A program made the translations under genes and the position numbers. A stretch of 64,000 nucleotides of DNA, from positions 62,001 to 126,000 of the forward strand of contig JACKAU010000017.1 of NCBI GenBank assembly GCA_020634855.1, written 5' to 3'. The notes beneath the pieces were generated by a model. It saw only the letters and a list, made by a program, of their open reading frames with translations, was not told the origin of the DNA and did no database searches. Below are positions 35,328 through 44,418 of the stretch, piece after piece (the first letter of the stretch is position 1; every line of letters begins with the position of its first letter). Source of the stretch: Anaerolineales bacterium (GTDB lineage Bacteria; Chloroflexota; Anaerolineae; 4572-78; J111).

Positions 35328-36263
35328 TCATCGTTTTAGGCGCGTCGCCAGATAGATGCCCGACACAATCAGCACGATGCCCAGGCCGTGAAACCAATGT
35401 AGTCGCTCGCCCAAAAACACCATCGCCATCAGGCTGCCGAAAATCGGCATGAGATGAATAAATAGGCCGGCCTGGTTGGCCCCTATCAACTCGACGCCCC
35501 GATTGAAAAAAAGGTAGGACAAAATACTGGGAAAGATAGCCACGTACAGCACCGACAGCGTAGTGACGGTATCAAAGTGCATCACCCGACCCGACAAGGT
35601 CTCCCATAGATAAAACGGCGTCAGAAAGAGGGTGCCAACGATAAAGGTGACGGCCAGAAAGCTGAGAGGATGGAGTCCGGGTCGCCGGCGCAGCAGCGAT
35701 GAATAAGCGGCATAACTAAAAACGGCCACCATAATCAACACATCGCCCCAATTGAGCGATAACCCCAACAGTACAGCCAAACTCCCCTGAGCCACAATCG
35801 CCAGAGCGCCGATCAAAGACAGGCTGATGCCCACGGCCTGCACGCCGGTCACGCGTTCTCGAAAAAACAGGAAAGACATCAACACGATAACCACCGGCAT
35901 GCTCGACTGCATCAGCAGCGCGTTGAGGGCGGTCGTATACTGTAGGCCGGTGTAAACCAGGGTGTTAAATGTGGTTACCCCCAGAATAGCCAGCACCGTG
36001 ATGATTTTCCAATGGCGCACCATAATAGCCCTATCTCGCTTGAGATAGGGCCAGGCAAAACCGATGAGCAGTAAGCTGCCGCCGAACCAGCGCCAAAAGG
36101 CCAGCCCCACCGGCGGCACATCGAGCCGCACCGCCCGGCCCAACACAAAATTGCCGGACCAGAAAAGGGTGGCCAGCACCAGCAGCAGCACCGGCGTGTC
36201 AAATAACTTGCCAAAACTGGAGGGAGCATCGAGAGGGCGGATTTCGCTTGCCTTCGTATCCAT
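35328..36263 (-). CDS. EamA-type DMT transporter
   Basis: About 311 aa from ATG 36263 (MDTKASEIRPLDAPSSFGKL), which has AAAGGA 8 nt upstream; the frame is open to 36449 but the extra residues are not protein-like. Ten hydrophobic segments in two EamA repeats: ATLFWSGNFVLGRAVR opens the first, and FLGERLHWFHGLGIVLIVSG closes the second. It is an inner-membrane metabolite exporter, substrate unknown. Confidence 0.87.
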   Translation of the reverse strand: MDTKASEIRPLDAPSSFGKLFDTPVLLLVLATLFWSGNFVLGRAVRLDVPPVGLAFWRWFGGSLLLIGFAWPYLKRDRAIMVRHWKIITVLAILGVTTFNTLVYTGLQYTTALNALLMQSSMPVVIVLMSFLFFRERVTGVQAVGISLSLIGALAIVAQGSLAVLLGLSLNWGDVLIMVAVFSYAAYSSLLRRRPGLHPLSFLAVTFIVGTLFLTPFYLWETLSGRVMHFDTVTTLSVLYVAIFPSILSYLFFNRGVELIGANQAGLFIHLMPIFGSLMAMVFLGERLHWFHGLGIVLIVSGIYLATRLKR

Positions 36264-36327
36264 AGACCGATTCCTTTCCGCCCTCATTATATACCCGTCG
36301 CTGCAATTGTTGTATTTTACTGTGGCG

Positions 36328-36516
36328 TCAGCCTGACAAGTCAATTGCTTTGTAAAACAGTTGCACCTTGAGGTCGTCAGCCGAAACAGTCCGGCCGGCG
36401 GCGTTAGCCTCACGTTTGGCCGCCGATCGGTGACCTTGTTTATCTGCAAAGGGCATCAGCGGCCCCGTTTGCTCTTTGTCATCTTCGGTTAGGCAAAATT
36501 CCCACACTGAGCGCAT
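36328..36516 (-). CDS. Small conserved-looking protein of unknown function
   Basis: 62 aa: it starts MRSVWEFCLTEDDKE and ends LKVQLFYKAIDLSG. It is charged and hydrophilic, with no signal or TM. AAGGA lies 5 nt upstream of the ATG, and the composition is protein-like on this strand only. I recognise no family. It precedes the EamA gene on the same strand. Confidence 0.5.
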   Translation of the reverse strand: MRSVWEFCLTEDDKEQTGPLMPFADKQGHRSAAKREANAAGRTVSADDLKVQLFYKAIDLSG

Positions 36517-36669
36517 AATTTCCTTCCCCTTTACACGTCTACTTACAAGCCACTATATCAGGGAAATGTGAAAATAGCGCGAAAAGAATGTGAATTTTTC
36601 ACGAATTTTTAGAGCAACACGTTATGATTTTGTGCCTTTCTGCCGGCCGACTATACGGCGGACAGACTG

Positions 36670-36702
36670 TTCGTAGTAACCGCTTTAGCGGTGCTTCTTG
36701 AA
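36670..36702. repeat. Dispersed ACCGCTTTAGCGGT palindromic repeat, copy 1
   Basis: TTCGTAGTAACCGCTTTAGC followed by GGTGCTTC. The same words, in inverted pairs, form a larger hairpin at 43710-43771. The rest of the gap 36517-36747 shows nothing coding. Confidence 0.65.
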
Positions 36703-36747
36703 TTAGATAGCTAACCCCATTACCAGGAACCCGGGTTCCTCGATAAA

Positions 36748-37929
36748 CTAACGCACCGGCTGAACCTGAGGCGTCGGCCGTTCACGATCCGAGCGAGTCG
36801 ACCATAGCAACCCGGTGGCCAGGATAGGCAAACAAGCCCCACCGATAAACACGACCGGCGGACCTAAATGGTCCAGCAGATAGCCGGTGCTGGCAAAGCC
36901 GATGATCCCGGCGATCCACATGGTGCTGCTGAACAGCGACAGCCCCCGGTTAAGCGACTCCCTTGACAACAGATCGTTAGCCAGGGCCGCACTGAGCGTA
37001 CCATTACCATAAGCGGAAATGGACAGAAGCGAAGCCGCCAGCCAAAAATGCCACAAAGCCGAGGCCGAGTTGAGAACCAAGACGCCCAGGGTGGCCGTGA
37101 TATAGAGCAAAACCAGCAGCCCCCGGCGTCCCACCCGATCCGACAGCATTCCCAGTAACGGAATAACCGGCAGCGCGATCAGGCCGCCCACCGCCGCCGT
37201 ACTGGAAACCAAGGTCGAGGTGAAGTGCAAACTTTCCATCGATAGTGACGTCCCCAGCCGCCCCATAAAAATGGTGACAGACGACAGGATTGTAGCTAGG
37301 AAAACCAGGGCAAAGCGGCGATTTAGTATCAGCGGCGTAGCGTTCAATGAGCGTGATCGCGGGCTGCGGTGGGGCGTTTCCGACTCGGTCAGGAAAAAGG
37401 CGCTGCCTACCGGCAAGCCTAACCAAACTAAGGCCATCGCCAAAAACATCGTCGAGTAGCCGCCCCAGTCGGCTAACGCGCCTAGTGTCGCGCCGCCGGC
37501 CAAGGCTCCCAACGGAACGGATAGAAAGATGATGCCAAAAATTCGGCCCCGTTGGGCCGGGTCAACGGACAGACCGGCCACAATATTGAGCAGCGCCACA
37601 ATGACCCCGACTAAGAACCAAACCAGCATGGTCAGCGCTACCAACTGGCCGGTATTGGTCGCTTGGCCCATCAAGCCGATAGCCGGCGCACAGATCACCC
37701 CGCTGCCAAACAAGAGTCGTTTGTAACTGCCAACCCACTCCACTAGCCGGCCTGTGGCAATCGTGCCGAGGGCCATGGCCAGGTACGAAGCCGCCATATA
37801 ATAGCCGATGACTGCTGGCGTTGTTCCCAACGTGGCGGCATAAACCGGCAGCAGCGGCACTAAACCGTTGCCCAAACTCCAGATAATAAGGTTACAGAAG
37901 AATAGCGCCAGTAGTTGTTTTTTAGCCAT
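36748..37929 (-). CDS. Major facilitator superfamily transporter
   Basis: About 393 aa from ATG 37929 (MAKKQLLALFFCNLIIWSLG), which overlaps the GNAT stop (ATGGCTAA). Twelve hydrophobic segments; the loop 2-3 motif is degenerate (ATGRLVEWVGSYKRLL), and the repeat motif LSDRVGRRGLLVLLYI follows TM8. Drug-efflux-like MFS; substrate unknown. Cotranscribed with the acetyltransferase, a pairing often seen in resistance pairs. Confidence 0.87.
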   Translation of the reverse strand: MAKKQLLALFFCNLIIWSLGNGLVPLLPVYAATLGTTPAVIGYYMAASYLAMALGTIATGRLVEWVGSYKRLLFGSGVICAPAIGLMGQATNTGQLVALTMLVWFLVGVIVALLNIVAGLSVDPAQRGRIFGIIFLSVPLGALAGGATLGALADWGGYSTMFLAMALVWLGLPVGSAFFLTESETPHRSPRSRSLNATPLILNRRFALVFLATILSSVTIFMGRLGTSLSMESLHFTSTLVSSTAAVGGLIALPVIPLLGMLSDRVGRRGLLVLLYITATLGVLVLNSASALWHFWLAASLLSISAYGNGTLSAALANDLLSRESLNRGLSLFSSTMWIAGIIGFASTGYLLDHLGPPVVFIGGACLPILATGLLWSTRSDRERPTPQVQPVR

Positions 37930-38761
37930 GATTGAAAGTTCCGGCGGTCCACATGTAAACGTTGTATTCGGCTCTGGGTTGGAAACCCAACCGGCGATAG
38001 ACGCTTTGCCCCTGTGGCGTGGCAATCAAGGTGGCGTGGCGATACCCCCTCCATCGTGCATCTTGCAGCGCCGACAGCGACATAGCTGAGGCGATGCCAT
38101 AGCCGCGCGCCTGCGGGACCGTCGCCACATGATAGATACCGGCCACACCCGCCCCGAAGAAAAGGGTAGTGGTCGCCACCGGCTCGCCGTGCCATAGCCC
38201 CAGATAGCGCTGGCGAGGTGAATTTTGGTCAAGACCGAGACTCGCCTCAATCTTGTGCATTGCTTCGGCGACGGCGCGGGGCATCTGACTATTTTCGGCC
38301 AAGACATCGACAAATTGGTTGAGACGGCTGTTGTTCGTCACCCGTTCAACCGTGAAACCGGACGGAACGGGAGCCTCCTCTCGCAGCAAGCTGATATCGA
38401 TAGTCATTCCGGTGCAGCGCATGACTTGTTCAAAGCCGTGGGCTTCCAAATAATATCCCAGATCCATTGGCGATGTAGTTGGACCAACCGACCAAAAGAG
38501 GGTCGTGCCGCGAGTACGAGTATCCTCAATGACGCTACAAATGTGGGCATGAGCGCTTTCCGGTGAAGAGAAATTAGCGGTGGGCGCCACATTAAAGATG
38601 TAGTGGGGAAAGGGTATCTCGGTTCGCAAGCGCATTAGCTCAGCTTCACGAATAATCTCCACGTAGGGCGATCGCCCAAAGTAAGCGATTCGAGTTACGA
38701 AGTTTTTGTCAATCTTTGTGACAGGAATTGATTGGGTTGGTGCTGGAATATTGTACTTCAT
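37922..38761 (-). CDS. GNAT-family N-acetyltransferase
   Basis: 279 aa. The C-terminal GNAT core has the acetyl-CoA loop VPQARGYGIASAMSLSALQD (Q/RxxGxG/A) and the ending SVYRRLGFQP. The N-terminal ~150 residues form another, degenerate GNAT-like half (FWSVGPTTSPMDLGYYLEAH), as in two-domain GNATs. It transfers acetyl groups to an unknown amine. Coupled to the MFS gene by an 8-nt overlap. Confidence 0.85.
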   Translation of the reverse strand: MKYNIPAPTQSIPVTKIDKNFVTRIAYFGRSPYVEIIREAELMRLRTEIPFPHYIFNVAPTANFSSPESAHAHICSVIEDTRTRGTTLFWSVGPTTSPMDLGYYLEAHGFEQVMRCTGMTIDISLLREEAPVPSGFTVERVTNNSRLNQFVDVLAENSQMPRAVAEAMHKIEASLGLDQNSPRQRYLGLWHGEPVATTTLFFGAGVAGIYHVATVPQARGYGIASAMSLSALQDARWRGYRHATLIATPQGQSVYRRLGFQPRAEYNVYMWTAGTFNHG

Positions 38762-38999
38762 TTGCCGTTCCCTTTTACTAAAAAATCATAATGGCAGGAT
38801 AACGGCTTGCTGCGAAAACATTGCGAAGAATTTGTGAAAAAGGTACAGCTAAAGGCGCTCCAGATTTTCCGCAAAATTTTCGCACATTATTCGCAGCCGG
38901 GTGATATCGTTAGGGAAATTAACTCATTGCTTACCAGGGATGGCACATGCCTCAGGTTAGCAAAGGTAGATGACAACCGTCCCTTTAATGGAGATTATA
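38762..38999. other. Non-coding gap upstream of the ParB-like gene
   Basis: 238 nt between divergent GNAT and ParB-like genes. A plus-strand frame (38807-39016) is open but has no RBS and overlaps the next gene, so I do not call it. No clear promoter or repeat is seen. Confidence 0.5.
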
Positions 39000-39524
39000 A
39001 TGGTCCAACTGATTGACCACTCAAGCATAAACCGCGCCGGCTTCGGCCAAGCTCAAATGAAAGGCTTTTTGGCCGGATGGTTAAATCTGTTGCGGCGGCG
39101 GCCCAACGATCTGCTGTCCTTTCGGGGTGTGCAGCATATATTGAGGCTTTATAACCGAATAGATAGAGGTCTCCAATATATCGATCTCGACCTGATTGTC
39201 GGCAGCGTAGGGCGAACTCATGACTTTTCGCGTGGTTTCTATCCCCGGGACAGTGTATCTGAGGCGCGTTGGGAGAGTGTCAACCGTTTATTTTATAGCG
39301 CGGGCTTGCCGCCTATCGAAGTCTACAAGGTCAGCGACGTTTACTTTGTCGTCGACGGGCATCACCGCGTTTCGGTTTGCCGCAGCAACGAGACGGAATT
39401 TATCGAAGCTTATGTGACTGAATTTCACAGTCCCATCTCTATCAACAATTATGATGACTTAAACAGTATCAGCAACAAATTACGTCAATCAAGAAAATCA
39501 AGCACCCATCTGGTATTGACGTAA
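39000..39524 (+). CDS. ParB-like nuclease-fold protein
   Basis: 174 aa from ATG 39000, which has GGAG 6 nt upstream; the frame is open from 38970. Residues ~95-140 carry the ParB/sulfiredoxin-like motif IEVYKVSDVYFVVDGHHRVS then VCRSNETEFIEAYVTEF. The N-terminal half is basic (LLRRRPNDLLSF). It is not a chromosomal ParB because the DNA-binding HTH is missing. These stand-alone domains often bind CTP or modify a partner. Followed by two small genes on the same strand. Confidence 0.75.
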   Translation: MVQLIDHSSINRAGFGQAQMKGFLAGWLNLLRRRPNDLLSFRGVQHILRLYNRIDRGLQYIDLDLIVGSVGRTHDFSRGFYPRDSVSEARWESVNRLFYSAGLPPIEVYKVSDVYFVVDGHHRVSVCRSNETEFIEAYVTEFHSPISINNYDDLNSISNKLRQSRKSSTHLVLT

Positions 39525-39565
39525 TCAATGACTGTGCTGAAGATCGCTTATAATAGGAGAACACA

Positions 39566-39757
39566 ATGTTACACTTAGAAGAACTCGCCAAAGAATATCA
39601 AAGAGACGCCATCCGCCGCGCTGAACAGCGCCGCCAGATTGAAGAGGCCTTGCACAGCCCAACTCCATCTAAATCCGGCTCTTCAATCTCTTCAAACAAA
39701 CTGGGGCATCTGCTGTTCGTCACCGGCTTAAAATTAATCGGTTGGTCTGAAAAATGA
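39566..39757 (+). CDS. Small charged protein with C-terminal hydrophobic stretch
   Basis: 63 aa. AGGAG lies 6 nt upstream. The N-terminal half is a highly charged helix (LAKEYQRDAIRRAEQRRQIE), then a Ser-rich linker and a short hydrophobic end (LGHLLFVTGLKLIGWSEK). Family not recognised. Its stop overlaps the next start as ATGA, so translation is coupled to the SH3b protein. Confidence 0.6.
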   Translation: MLHLEELAKEYQRDAIRRAEQRRQIEEALHSPTPSKSGSSISSNKLGHLLFVTGLKLIGWSEK

Positions 39758-40299
39758 TCGGGCGCCGACGGACAATGGTCTTTTATCTGGTCGTAGGCGT
39801 AATTTTAGGGAGTGGGCTAGTCTCACTCCTTTCTTTTGCGCCCGTTGGTCAGCAAATATATGTTGCCACTGGTGAGGCCGGTCACCCTTCGCATTCACTT
39901 ACGACCCCAACCAATCTGATGGAGAGTGAGTCAACCGCCGCTAGAGAAATATCGGCCGTTACCCATCAAGGCCCCGCTCAAGCCATGGCCCCGACTCTCA
40001 TCTTCACCCACGAGGTGGCTGGACCGATCCAAGCGCCGGTCTTGGTCGCCCACAATCCGACCCATGTCCGGACGGGGCCTGGTGTTGGTTATGCCTTGCT
40101 GACCCGGCTACCTGCCGAGCAAATGGCCTTTGTGGTCGGCCGCAACGCTGACGGCACCTGGCTGGCCATTCCCACCGCCGGAGGCGAAACCGGCTCGAAC
40201 GGGTGGGTCTCGGCCGCGCTGGTGACAATTGAGGGCGACGCCGACGGCGTACCGATCATCTCAACCTCGCCGCCAGTGCCGGCGCTGCGTTATCGGTAA
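39754..40299 (+). CDS. Membrane-anchored protein with SH3b domain
   Basis: 181 aa. One N-terminal TM (about 8-30, VFYLVVGVILGSGLVSLLSF), an extracytoplasmic Ser/Thr/Pro linker, and a bacterial SH3 domain (about 95-165: HVRTGPGVGYALLTRLPAEQ, GRNADGTWLAIP, GWVSAALV). SH3b modules bind cell-wall peptides or other ligands. Translationally coupled to the small charged protein; probably one operon with the ParB-like gene. Confidence 0.75.
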   Translation: MIGRRRTMVFYLVVGVILGSGLVSLLSFAPVGQQIYVATGEAGHPSHSLTTPTNLMESESTAAREISAVTHQGPAQAMAPTLIFTHEVAGPIQAPVLVAHNPTHVRTGPGVGYALLTRLPAEQMAFVVGRNADGTWLAIPTAGGETGSNGWVSAALVTIEGDADGVPIISTSPPVPALRYR

Positions 40300-40302
40300 A
40301 TT

Positions 40303-41463
40303 TTAGCTATCTACTCTAAAAGCGGGCAGGGTAAAGTAGAACAGACTGCCCTGCCCATTCTTACGCTCCACGCCAACCTCGCCGCCTAATTTTTCGACAA
40401 TACGCCGCACGATGGCCAGCCCTAAACCCTGGCTCTGCCCCACTTTCTCCAGCCGGGTAAAATGGGTGAAGAGTTTGTCCTGGGCGCCGATGGCCACGCC
40501 GGGGCCGTTGTCGCCGGCCCAAAATCGGATCGCGCCATCGGCCAGCGGCGTGGCGCCGACCTCGACGCGAGGCGGCTGGCCGCCGTATTTAATGCCGTTG
40601 CTGACGTAATTGATCCACACCTCTTCAATCCAGGGCGAATAACCGATGGCTAACGGCCACGCGTCCGGCAGAATAAGTTCGGCTTGATACTGCCGGATCA
40701 TCGGGTCTAAGCGCCGTCGAACGTCGTGGAAAACCATCGTCATATCAATCGGGCCGGTTTCCACGGCATCGCGGCGAACGCGGGCCAGCATCAGCAGCGC
40801 ATCCACAATGCGCACCCCCTGGCGGCCGCTGCGCATAATCTGCTCGATCAGTTCCAAACGTTCCGCCGGGGGCGAGGGGTCGTCGTGAAAGGTTTCGCCC
40901 AGCAGTTCGGCATAGCCGATGATCGCTGCAAATGGATTCTTCAGGTCATAAGCCATCGTCCGGGAAAAAGCGTCGAGTTCCTCATTACTGGCTTGCAGCG
41001 ATTGGTTGGCTTGCCGCAATTCGGCGTTGGTCAGCGAAAGTTCGTCGTTGGCCTGTTGAAGCTGCCGCTGCAAAACTCGGATGGTTAGATGATTTTCAAT
41101 GCGGGCGATGATCTCATCGACTTGAAAGGGCTTGGTGATGTAATCGACGCCGCCGGCTTCAAAGGCTTTCACCTTATCCAGCACGGCGTCCATGGCGCTG
41201 ATGAAGATGATGGGGATATCGCATGTTTGGGTATCCGCCTTGAGTTGCCGACAAACGTCGTAGCCGTCCAGGTCGGGCATTTTAATATCGAGCAGAATCA
41301 AATCGGGCGGTGCGTTGCGGGCGACCATTAAAGCCATTTGACCGCTCGGCACGCCGCGTACGTCGTAGCCGCGCGTGGTGAGCAAGGCTTGTAGATAACG
41401 CAGGTTGGGTAGCGTATCGTCGACAATTAAAATGTCGCCGCGATTGGCATCAGATTGGCTCAT
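40303..41463 (-). CDS. Response regulator-histidine kinase, paralogue of the one at 26 kb
   Basis: About 386 aa from ATG 41463 (MSQSDANRGDILIVDDTLPN); the frame extends to 41505. Receiver with LILLDIKMPDLDG and DYITKPF, coiled coil (LRQANQSLQASNEEL), H-box TMAYDLKNPFAAIIG and ATPase with GDNGPG, GQGLGLAIVRRIVEKLGG. The paralogue at 25924-27117 is similar along its whole length. At the first H-box position it reads Tyr-Asp instead of the usual His-Asp (TMAYDLKN), so autophosphorylation on this His may be lost. Confidence 0.88.
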   Translation of the reverse strand: MSQSDANRGDILIVDDTLPNLRYLQALLTTRGYDVRGVPSGQMALMVARNAPPDLILLDIKMPDLDGYDVCRQLKADTQTCDIPIIFISAMDAVLDKVKAFEAGGVDYITKPFQVDEIIARIENHLTIRVLQRQLQQANDELSLTNAELRQANQSLQASNEELDAFSRTMAYDLKNPFAAIIGYAELLGETFHDDPSPPAERLELIEQIMRSGRQGVRIVDALLMLARVRRDAVETGPIDMTMVFHDVRRRLDPMIRQYQAELILPDAWPLAIGYSPWIEEVWINYVSNGIKYGGQPPRVEVGATPLADGAIRFWAGDNGPGVAIGAQDKLFTHFTRLEKVGQSQGLGLAIVRRIVEKLGGEVGVERKNGQGSLFYFTLPAFRVDS

Positions 41464-41568
41464 GGTGGGTTCCCGTTGATAGCCGGCTAACAGGGTCACA
41501 CACACATTACGCAGATTTACCGGTGTGTCAAATAGACATTATTGGAAATGGGCATAAAAGGTAGATCA

Positions 41569-41665
41569 AGACCTGACAGGTTTTTGGATTACCTTTGGAG
41601 TGAAGGATCTGTCCGATTGAAATGATAATTAGGTCGAAAGTATCGTTAGAAAACCTGTCAGGTCT
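41569..41665. repeat. Inverted repeat AGACCTGACAGGTTTT
   Basis: The 16-mer AGACCTGACAGGTTTT (41569-41584) is repeated as its exact reverse complement at 41650-41665, enclosing about 65 nt with no ORF. A small MITE/REP-like unit between the kinase and antiporter genes. Confidence 0.6.
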
Positions 41666-41673
41666 GCTCCGAT

Positions 41674-43584
41674 TTAGTTAAGGTGGGGTTGGCGGACTAT
41701 TTGCTGCATTTCGGCCAGGGGATCGAGCTGATTGATGGCCTGCTGTAACGATTCCTCGTGTCCGATCAGCATCAGCAGATCGCCTTGCTTCAGGCGCGTG
41801 TCGCCGTGGGGAACCAGGACCTCGCCGCTGCGGCGCAGGCCCATCACCAGGGCATCGCCCGGCAGCAGCACTCGGCGTAATAGCTGGCCGTCCCAGCGTG
41901 GACTGTTGAGTTCGACTTCGCGGATTTCGACGCCGTCTTCCTGATCAATCAACAGGTCGAAAGCTGCCGGGAAATTGAGCGCTCCTTGTAAAGCCAGGAT
42001 TGTGGCTAATTGGGGCTGGACAACGCGTACACCCATTGCCGCCAGTTGTCCGGCCGACTGAGGATTATTGGCTTGGGCCACCATATACGGGATGTCAAAC
42101 ATTTTTTTGGCCTGCCGGCAGACCGCCAAATTAAGGTCGTCATACGTACTCATCGCAATCAGCGCCCGGGCCGAGGCCGCGCCCACTTTAGCCAAGACGT
42201 CCGGCTTGGTGGGGTCGCCCGCCACCACCGGTAAGTCTTGCCGGCGGGTTGGCCGCTTTCGGCCGCGATCAAAACCAACGACAGTCACGGGTTCGCCGGC
42301 CTTGAGCAGTCGTTCGGCCAGCAGCGTGGCCATCTCGCCCAGGCCAACAATAATAACCCCCTGGCGGGTTTCCACTTCAGCCTGCGGCAAAATGCGATTA
42401 AAGATGAGGGGTGAAATAGTACAGGTCACGATGGCCACCAAAATGATAGCGGAGTCGATGGCCTGATTGATGATGCCCATTTCCAGGGCAATGGCTGCGG
42501 CCGCGATGATCAATGACAGCCGGGCGGAAAGCAAGCCGCCTGCTGCTAACGTCTGCCGCCACGAGAACTGGGTGCGATAAAACATGCCCGCGATAAATTT
42601 GACGACGTAGGCAATGGTCAGCAACAACGGCACTAACAGCATCGCCTCGGATGAAGTTAGGAGAGACGGCAGGTCAAACTGAACCCCAACCATGATAAAG
42701 AAGATGGGGATGAAAAAGCCAAAGCCGATGGCATCCATCTTCATCCGAAGCTGCGAGCTTTCCCGCTGGGCCAGAAGGGAAATAACCGCCCCGGCCAGAA
42801 AAGCGCCCAAAATTACTTCGATGCCCAACCATTGCGAGAGAGCGATAAAGGCGACCATCAAGGCCATCGCCCCACGCACCTGAATCTGGGCCGTGGCGTG
42901 AGATAATTCCTCGATAAGGCGAGGCAGACCGGGAATTTTGGCCACAATCCGTCCGACGCGAACGACGCCGGCAAAAGCGGCCAGCAGTAGCAACACCAGC
43001 AGTATTTCGGGCGTTAACCCCCGGCTCAAAATGACAATATCAATCGTAATCAGGATCAGCGTGCCAAAATCGGCCACCAACGCCGACATCAACAGCGTCT
43101 GCCCAAACCGAGACCCCATTAACTTTCGTTCTTTAAGGACGGGTACAACGATGCCCAGCGAGGTTGTACTTAAAATGAGGGCGATAATGAAAGGTTCTTG
43201 AATCAGGCCGAATTGCAATAACCCTTCAGCGGCCAGGAAGGCCAGGCCGACCGTAGCCAGAAATACAACCAGGCTCAATGTCAGTGGATTGGCCAACCGG
43301 CTTTTACTCGACGTCGTATCGACGCCGCTGGTGATGATTGAAAAATCGACCTCCAGGCCGGAGATGAACATCAAGTAGGTGAAGCCAAAGATGGTTAAGA
43401 ATTCCAGCGCCTGGCTGGGTTCGATGAGGTCTAGCCCGCTGCGGCCGACGATCATCCCGGCGATAATCTCGCCGACTACGATAGGCAATTGCAATCTTTT
43501 CAGGCGTGATGCCAACAGGGGCACCGAGGCCGCCAGGCTGGTAATGAGCAACAACGACAGAAAGGGGAATTCTTGGTGGGACAT
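41674..43584 (-). CDS. Kef-type cation/proton antiporter with TrkA-N and TrkA-C domains
   Basis: About 636 aa from ATG 43584 (MSHQEFPFLSLLLITSLAAS), with AAGGAG upstream; the frame is open to 43656. The N-terminal ~400 residues are a Na+/H+-exchanger fold with about 12 TM (GEIIAGMIVGRSGLDLIEPS, LGAFLAGAVIS). Then RCK/TrkA-N (GVIIVGLGEMATLLAERLLK) and TrkA-C (QLLRRVLLPGDALVMGLRRS). It moves K+ or Na+ against H+ and is gated by NAD(H)-type ligands. Confidence 0.9.
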   Translation of the reverse strand: MSHQEFPFLSLLLITSLAASVPLLASRLKRLQLPIVVGEIIAGMIVGRSGLDLIEPSQALEFLTIFGFTYLMFISGLEVDFSIITSGVDTTSSKSRLANPLTLSLVVFLATVGLAFLAAEGLLQFGLIQEPFIIALILSTTSLGIVVPVLKERKLMGSRFGQTLLMSALVADFGTLILITIDIVILSRGLTPEILLVLLLLAAFAGVVRVGRIVAKIPGLPRLIEELSHATAQIQVRGAMALMVAFIALSQWLGIEVILGAFLAGAVISLLAQRESSQLRMKMDAIGFGFFIPIFFIMVGVQFDLPSLLTSSEAMLLVPLLLTIAYVVKFIAGMFYRTQFSWRQTLAAGGLLSARLSLIIAAAAIALEMGIINQAIDSAIILVAIVTCTISPLIFNRILPQAEVETRQGVIIVGLGEMATLLAERLLKAGEPVTVVGFDRGRKRPTRRQDLPVVAGDPTKPDVLAKVGAASARALIAMSTYDDLNLAVCRQAKKMFDIPYMVAQANNPQSAGQLAAMGVRVVQPQLATILALQGALNFPAAFDLLIDQEDGVEIREVELNSPRWDGQLLRRVLLPGDALVMGLRRSGEVLVPHGDTRLKQGDLLMLIGHEESLQQAINQLDPLAEMQQIVRQPHLN

Positions 43585-43709
43585 GGGCGCTCCTTTTTGC
43601 ACCCAGTTTAAAGCAAAAACTCCCCGGACGCGCCCGACATCTGGGGAGAAAATCAATAGGCAAAATGACCAGTTTTTGGCCTGGTTAGGCGGCTAGGCAA
43701 ACTCATGTA

Positions 43710-43771
43710 GTTCGTAGTAGCGGCTTTAGCCGTTTACTTGGGAAGCACCGCTAAAGCGGTTACTACAAACA
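43710..43771. repeat. Hairpin repeat built from GTAGTAACCGCTTTAGCGGT words, copy 2
   Basis: TTCGTAGTAGCGGCTTTAGC on the left, and GAAGCACCGCTAAAGCGGTT with ACTACAA on the right, which is its near reverse complement. This hairpin of about 60 nt lies at the 3' side of the next gene. A half-unit copy lies at 36670-36702. Confidence 0.65.
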
Positions 43772-43774
43772 AGG

Positions 43775-44404
43775 TTACCCTTCGATCAGCCAGCGCAGTA
43801 CCGTGACCCCGCCCGTGCCGAACATGACACAAGCCAGCAAGGCCACCACCAAACAGCTTACAATATAATGAAATTGGAAGAATTGGGTAAATCCGCCCGG
43901 CGACTCATCCTCGGCGGCGTAATAGAAATTAGCCGGAACCCCTGCGCCGACAGGAACGTCAGCATTGGCCGGAACCAGAGCCGATAAGGTGTCCAGACCG
44001 GGGTAACTGGTGGCTGTACCTTGCGCGATCGATTTGGTGCGGCGGCTGACACGCTTAGACTCGGCTTCCTCTTTTAAGCGGCTCAAGGCCGGGTGAAACG
44101 GCTCAATCGTTTCCAAGCGCTGAATGTAGCGATTAGCCAAATAGAACTTCTCTTTAGCCAGCGCTTTAACAGCCTGCTTAAAATAGTCTTCAGCCACCTT
44201 CTCATCGACGATCACGTTACCCCGCAGTTCATCGCGGAGGCGGCCGATATGGGCGTCGATGGCATCCATTTTCTTTTCGATGCCGCGGACCGCACGCTGA
44301 TCGGTCTCTTTTTCGAGATCGGCTTCAAGCTGGGCGCGATCGGCCAGCAGTTGCTGAATCGTTATTTCGTTATAGTCTCGTTGTTCTGGGCTTAACGGTA
44401 CCAT
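43775..44404 (-). CDS. Coiled-coil protein with C-terminal membrane helix
   Basis: 209 aa. N-terminal ~100 residues are a charged coiled coil (QQLLADRAQLEADLEKETDQ, GIEKKMDAIDAHIGRLRDEL), followed by helical VAEDYFKQAVKALAKEKFYL, possibly TPR-like. A flexible linker precedes one TM (about 180-200, YIVSCLVVALLACVMFGTGG). Not recognised as a family. It is directly downstream of the glycosyltransferase on the same strand. Confidence 0.65.
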   Translation of the reverse strand: MVPLSPEQRDYNEITIQQLLADRAQLEADLEKETDQRAVRGIEKKMDAIDAHIGRLRDELRGNVIVDEKVAEDYFKQAVKALAKEKFYLANRYIQRLETIEPFHPALSRLKEEAESKRVSRRTKSIAQGTATSYPGLDTLSALVPANADVPVGAGVPANFYYAAEDESPGGFTQFFQFHYIVSCLVVALLACVMFGTGGVTVLRWLIEG

Positions 44405-44418
44405 TGTTACTTTAACCT

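Noticed and set aside
35328..36449. Longer start of the EamA transporter
   Set aside because: The extra 62 residues are not protein-like; ATG 36263 has an RBS.
38807..39016. Plus-strand frame MLRKHCEEFVKKVQ...
   Set aside because: No RBS and overlaps the better-supported ParB-like start.
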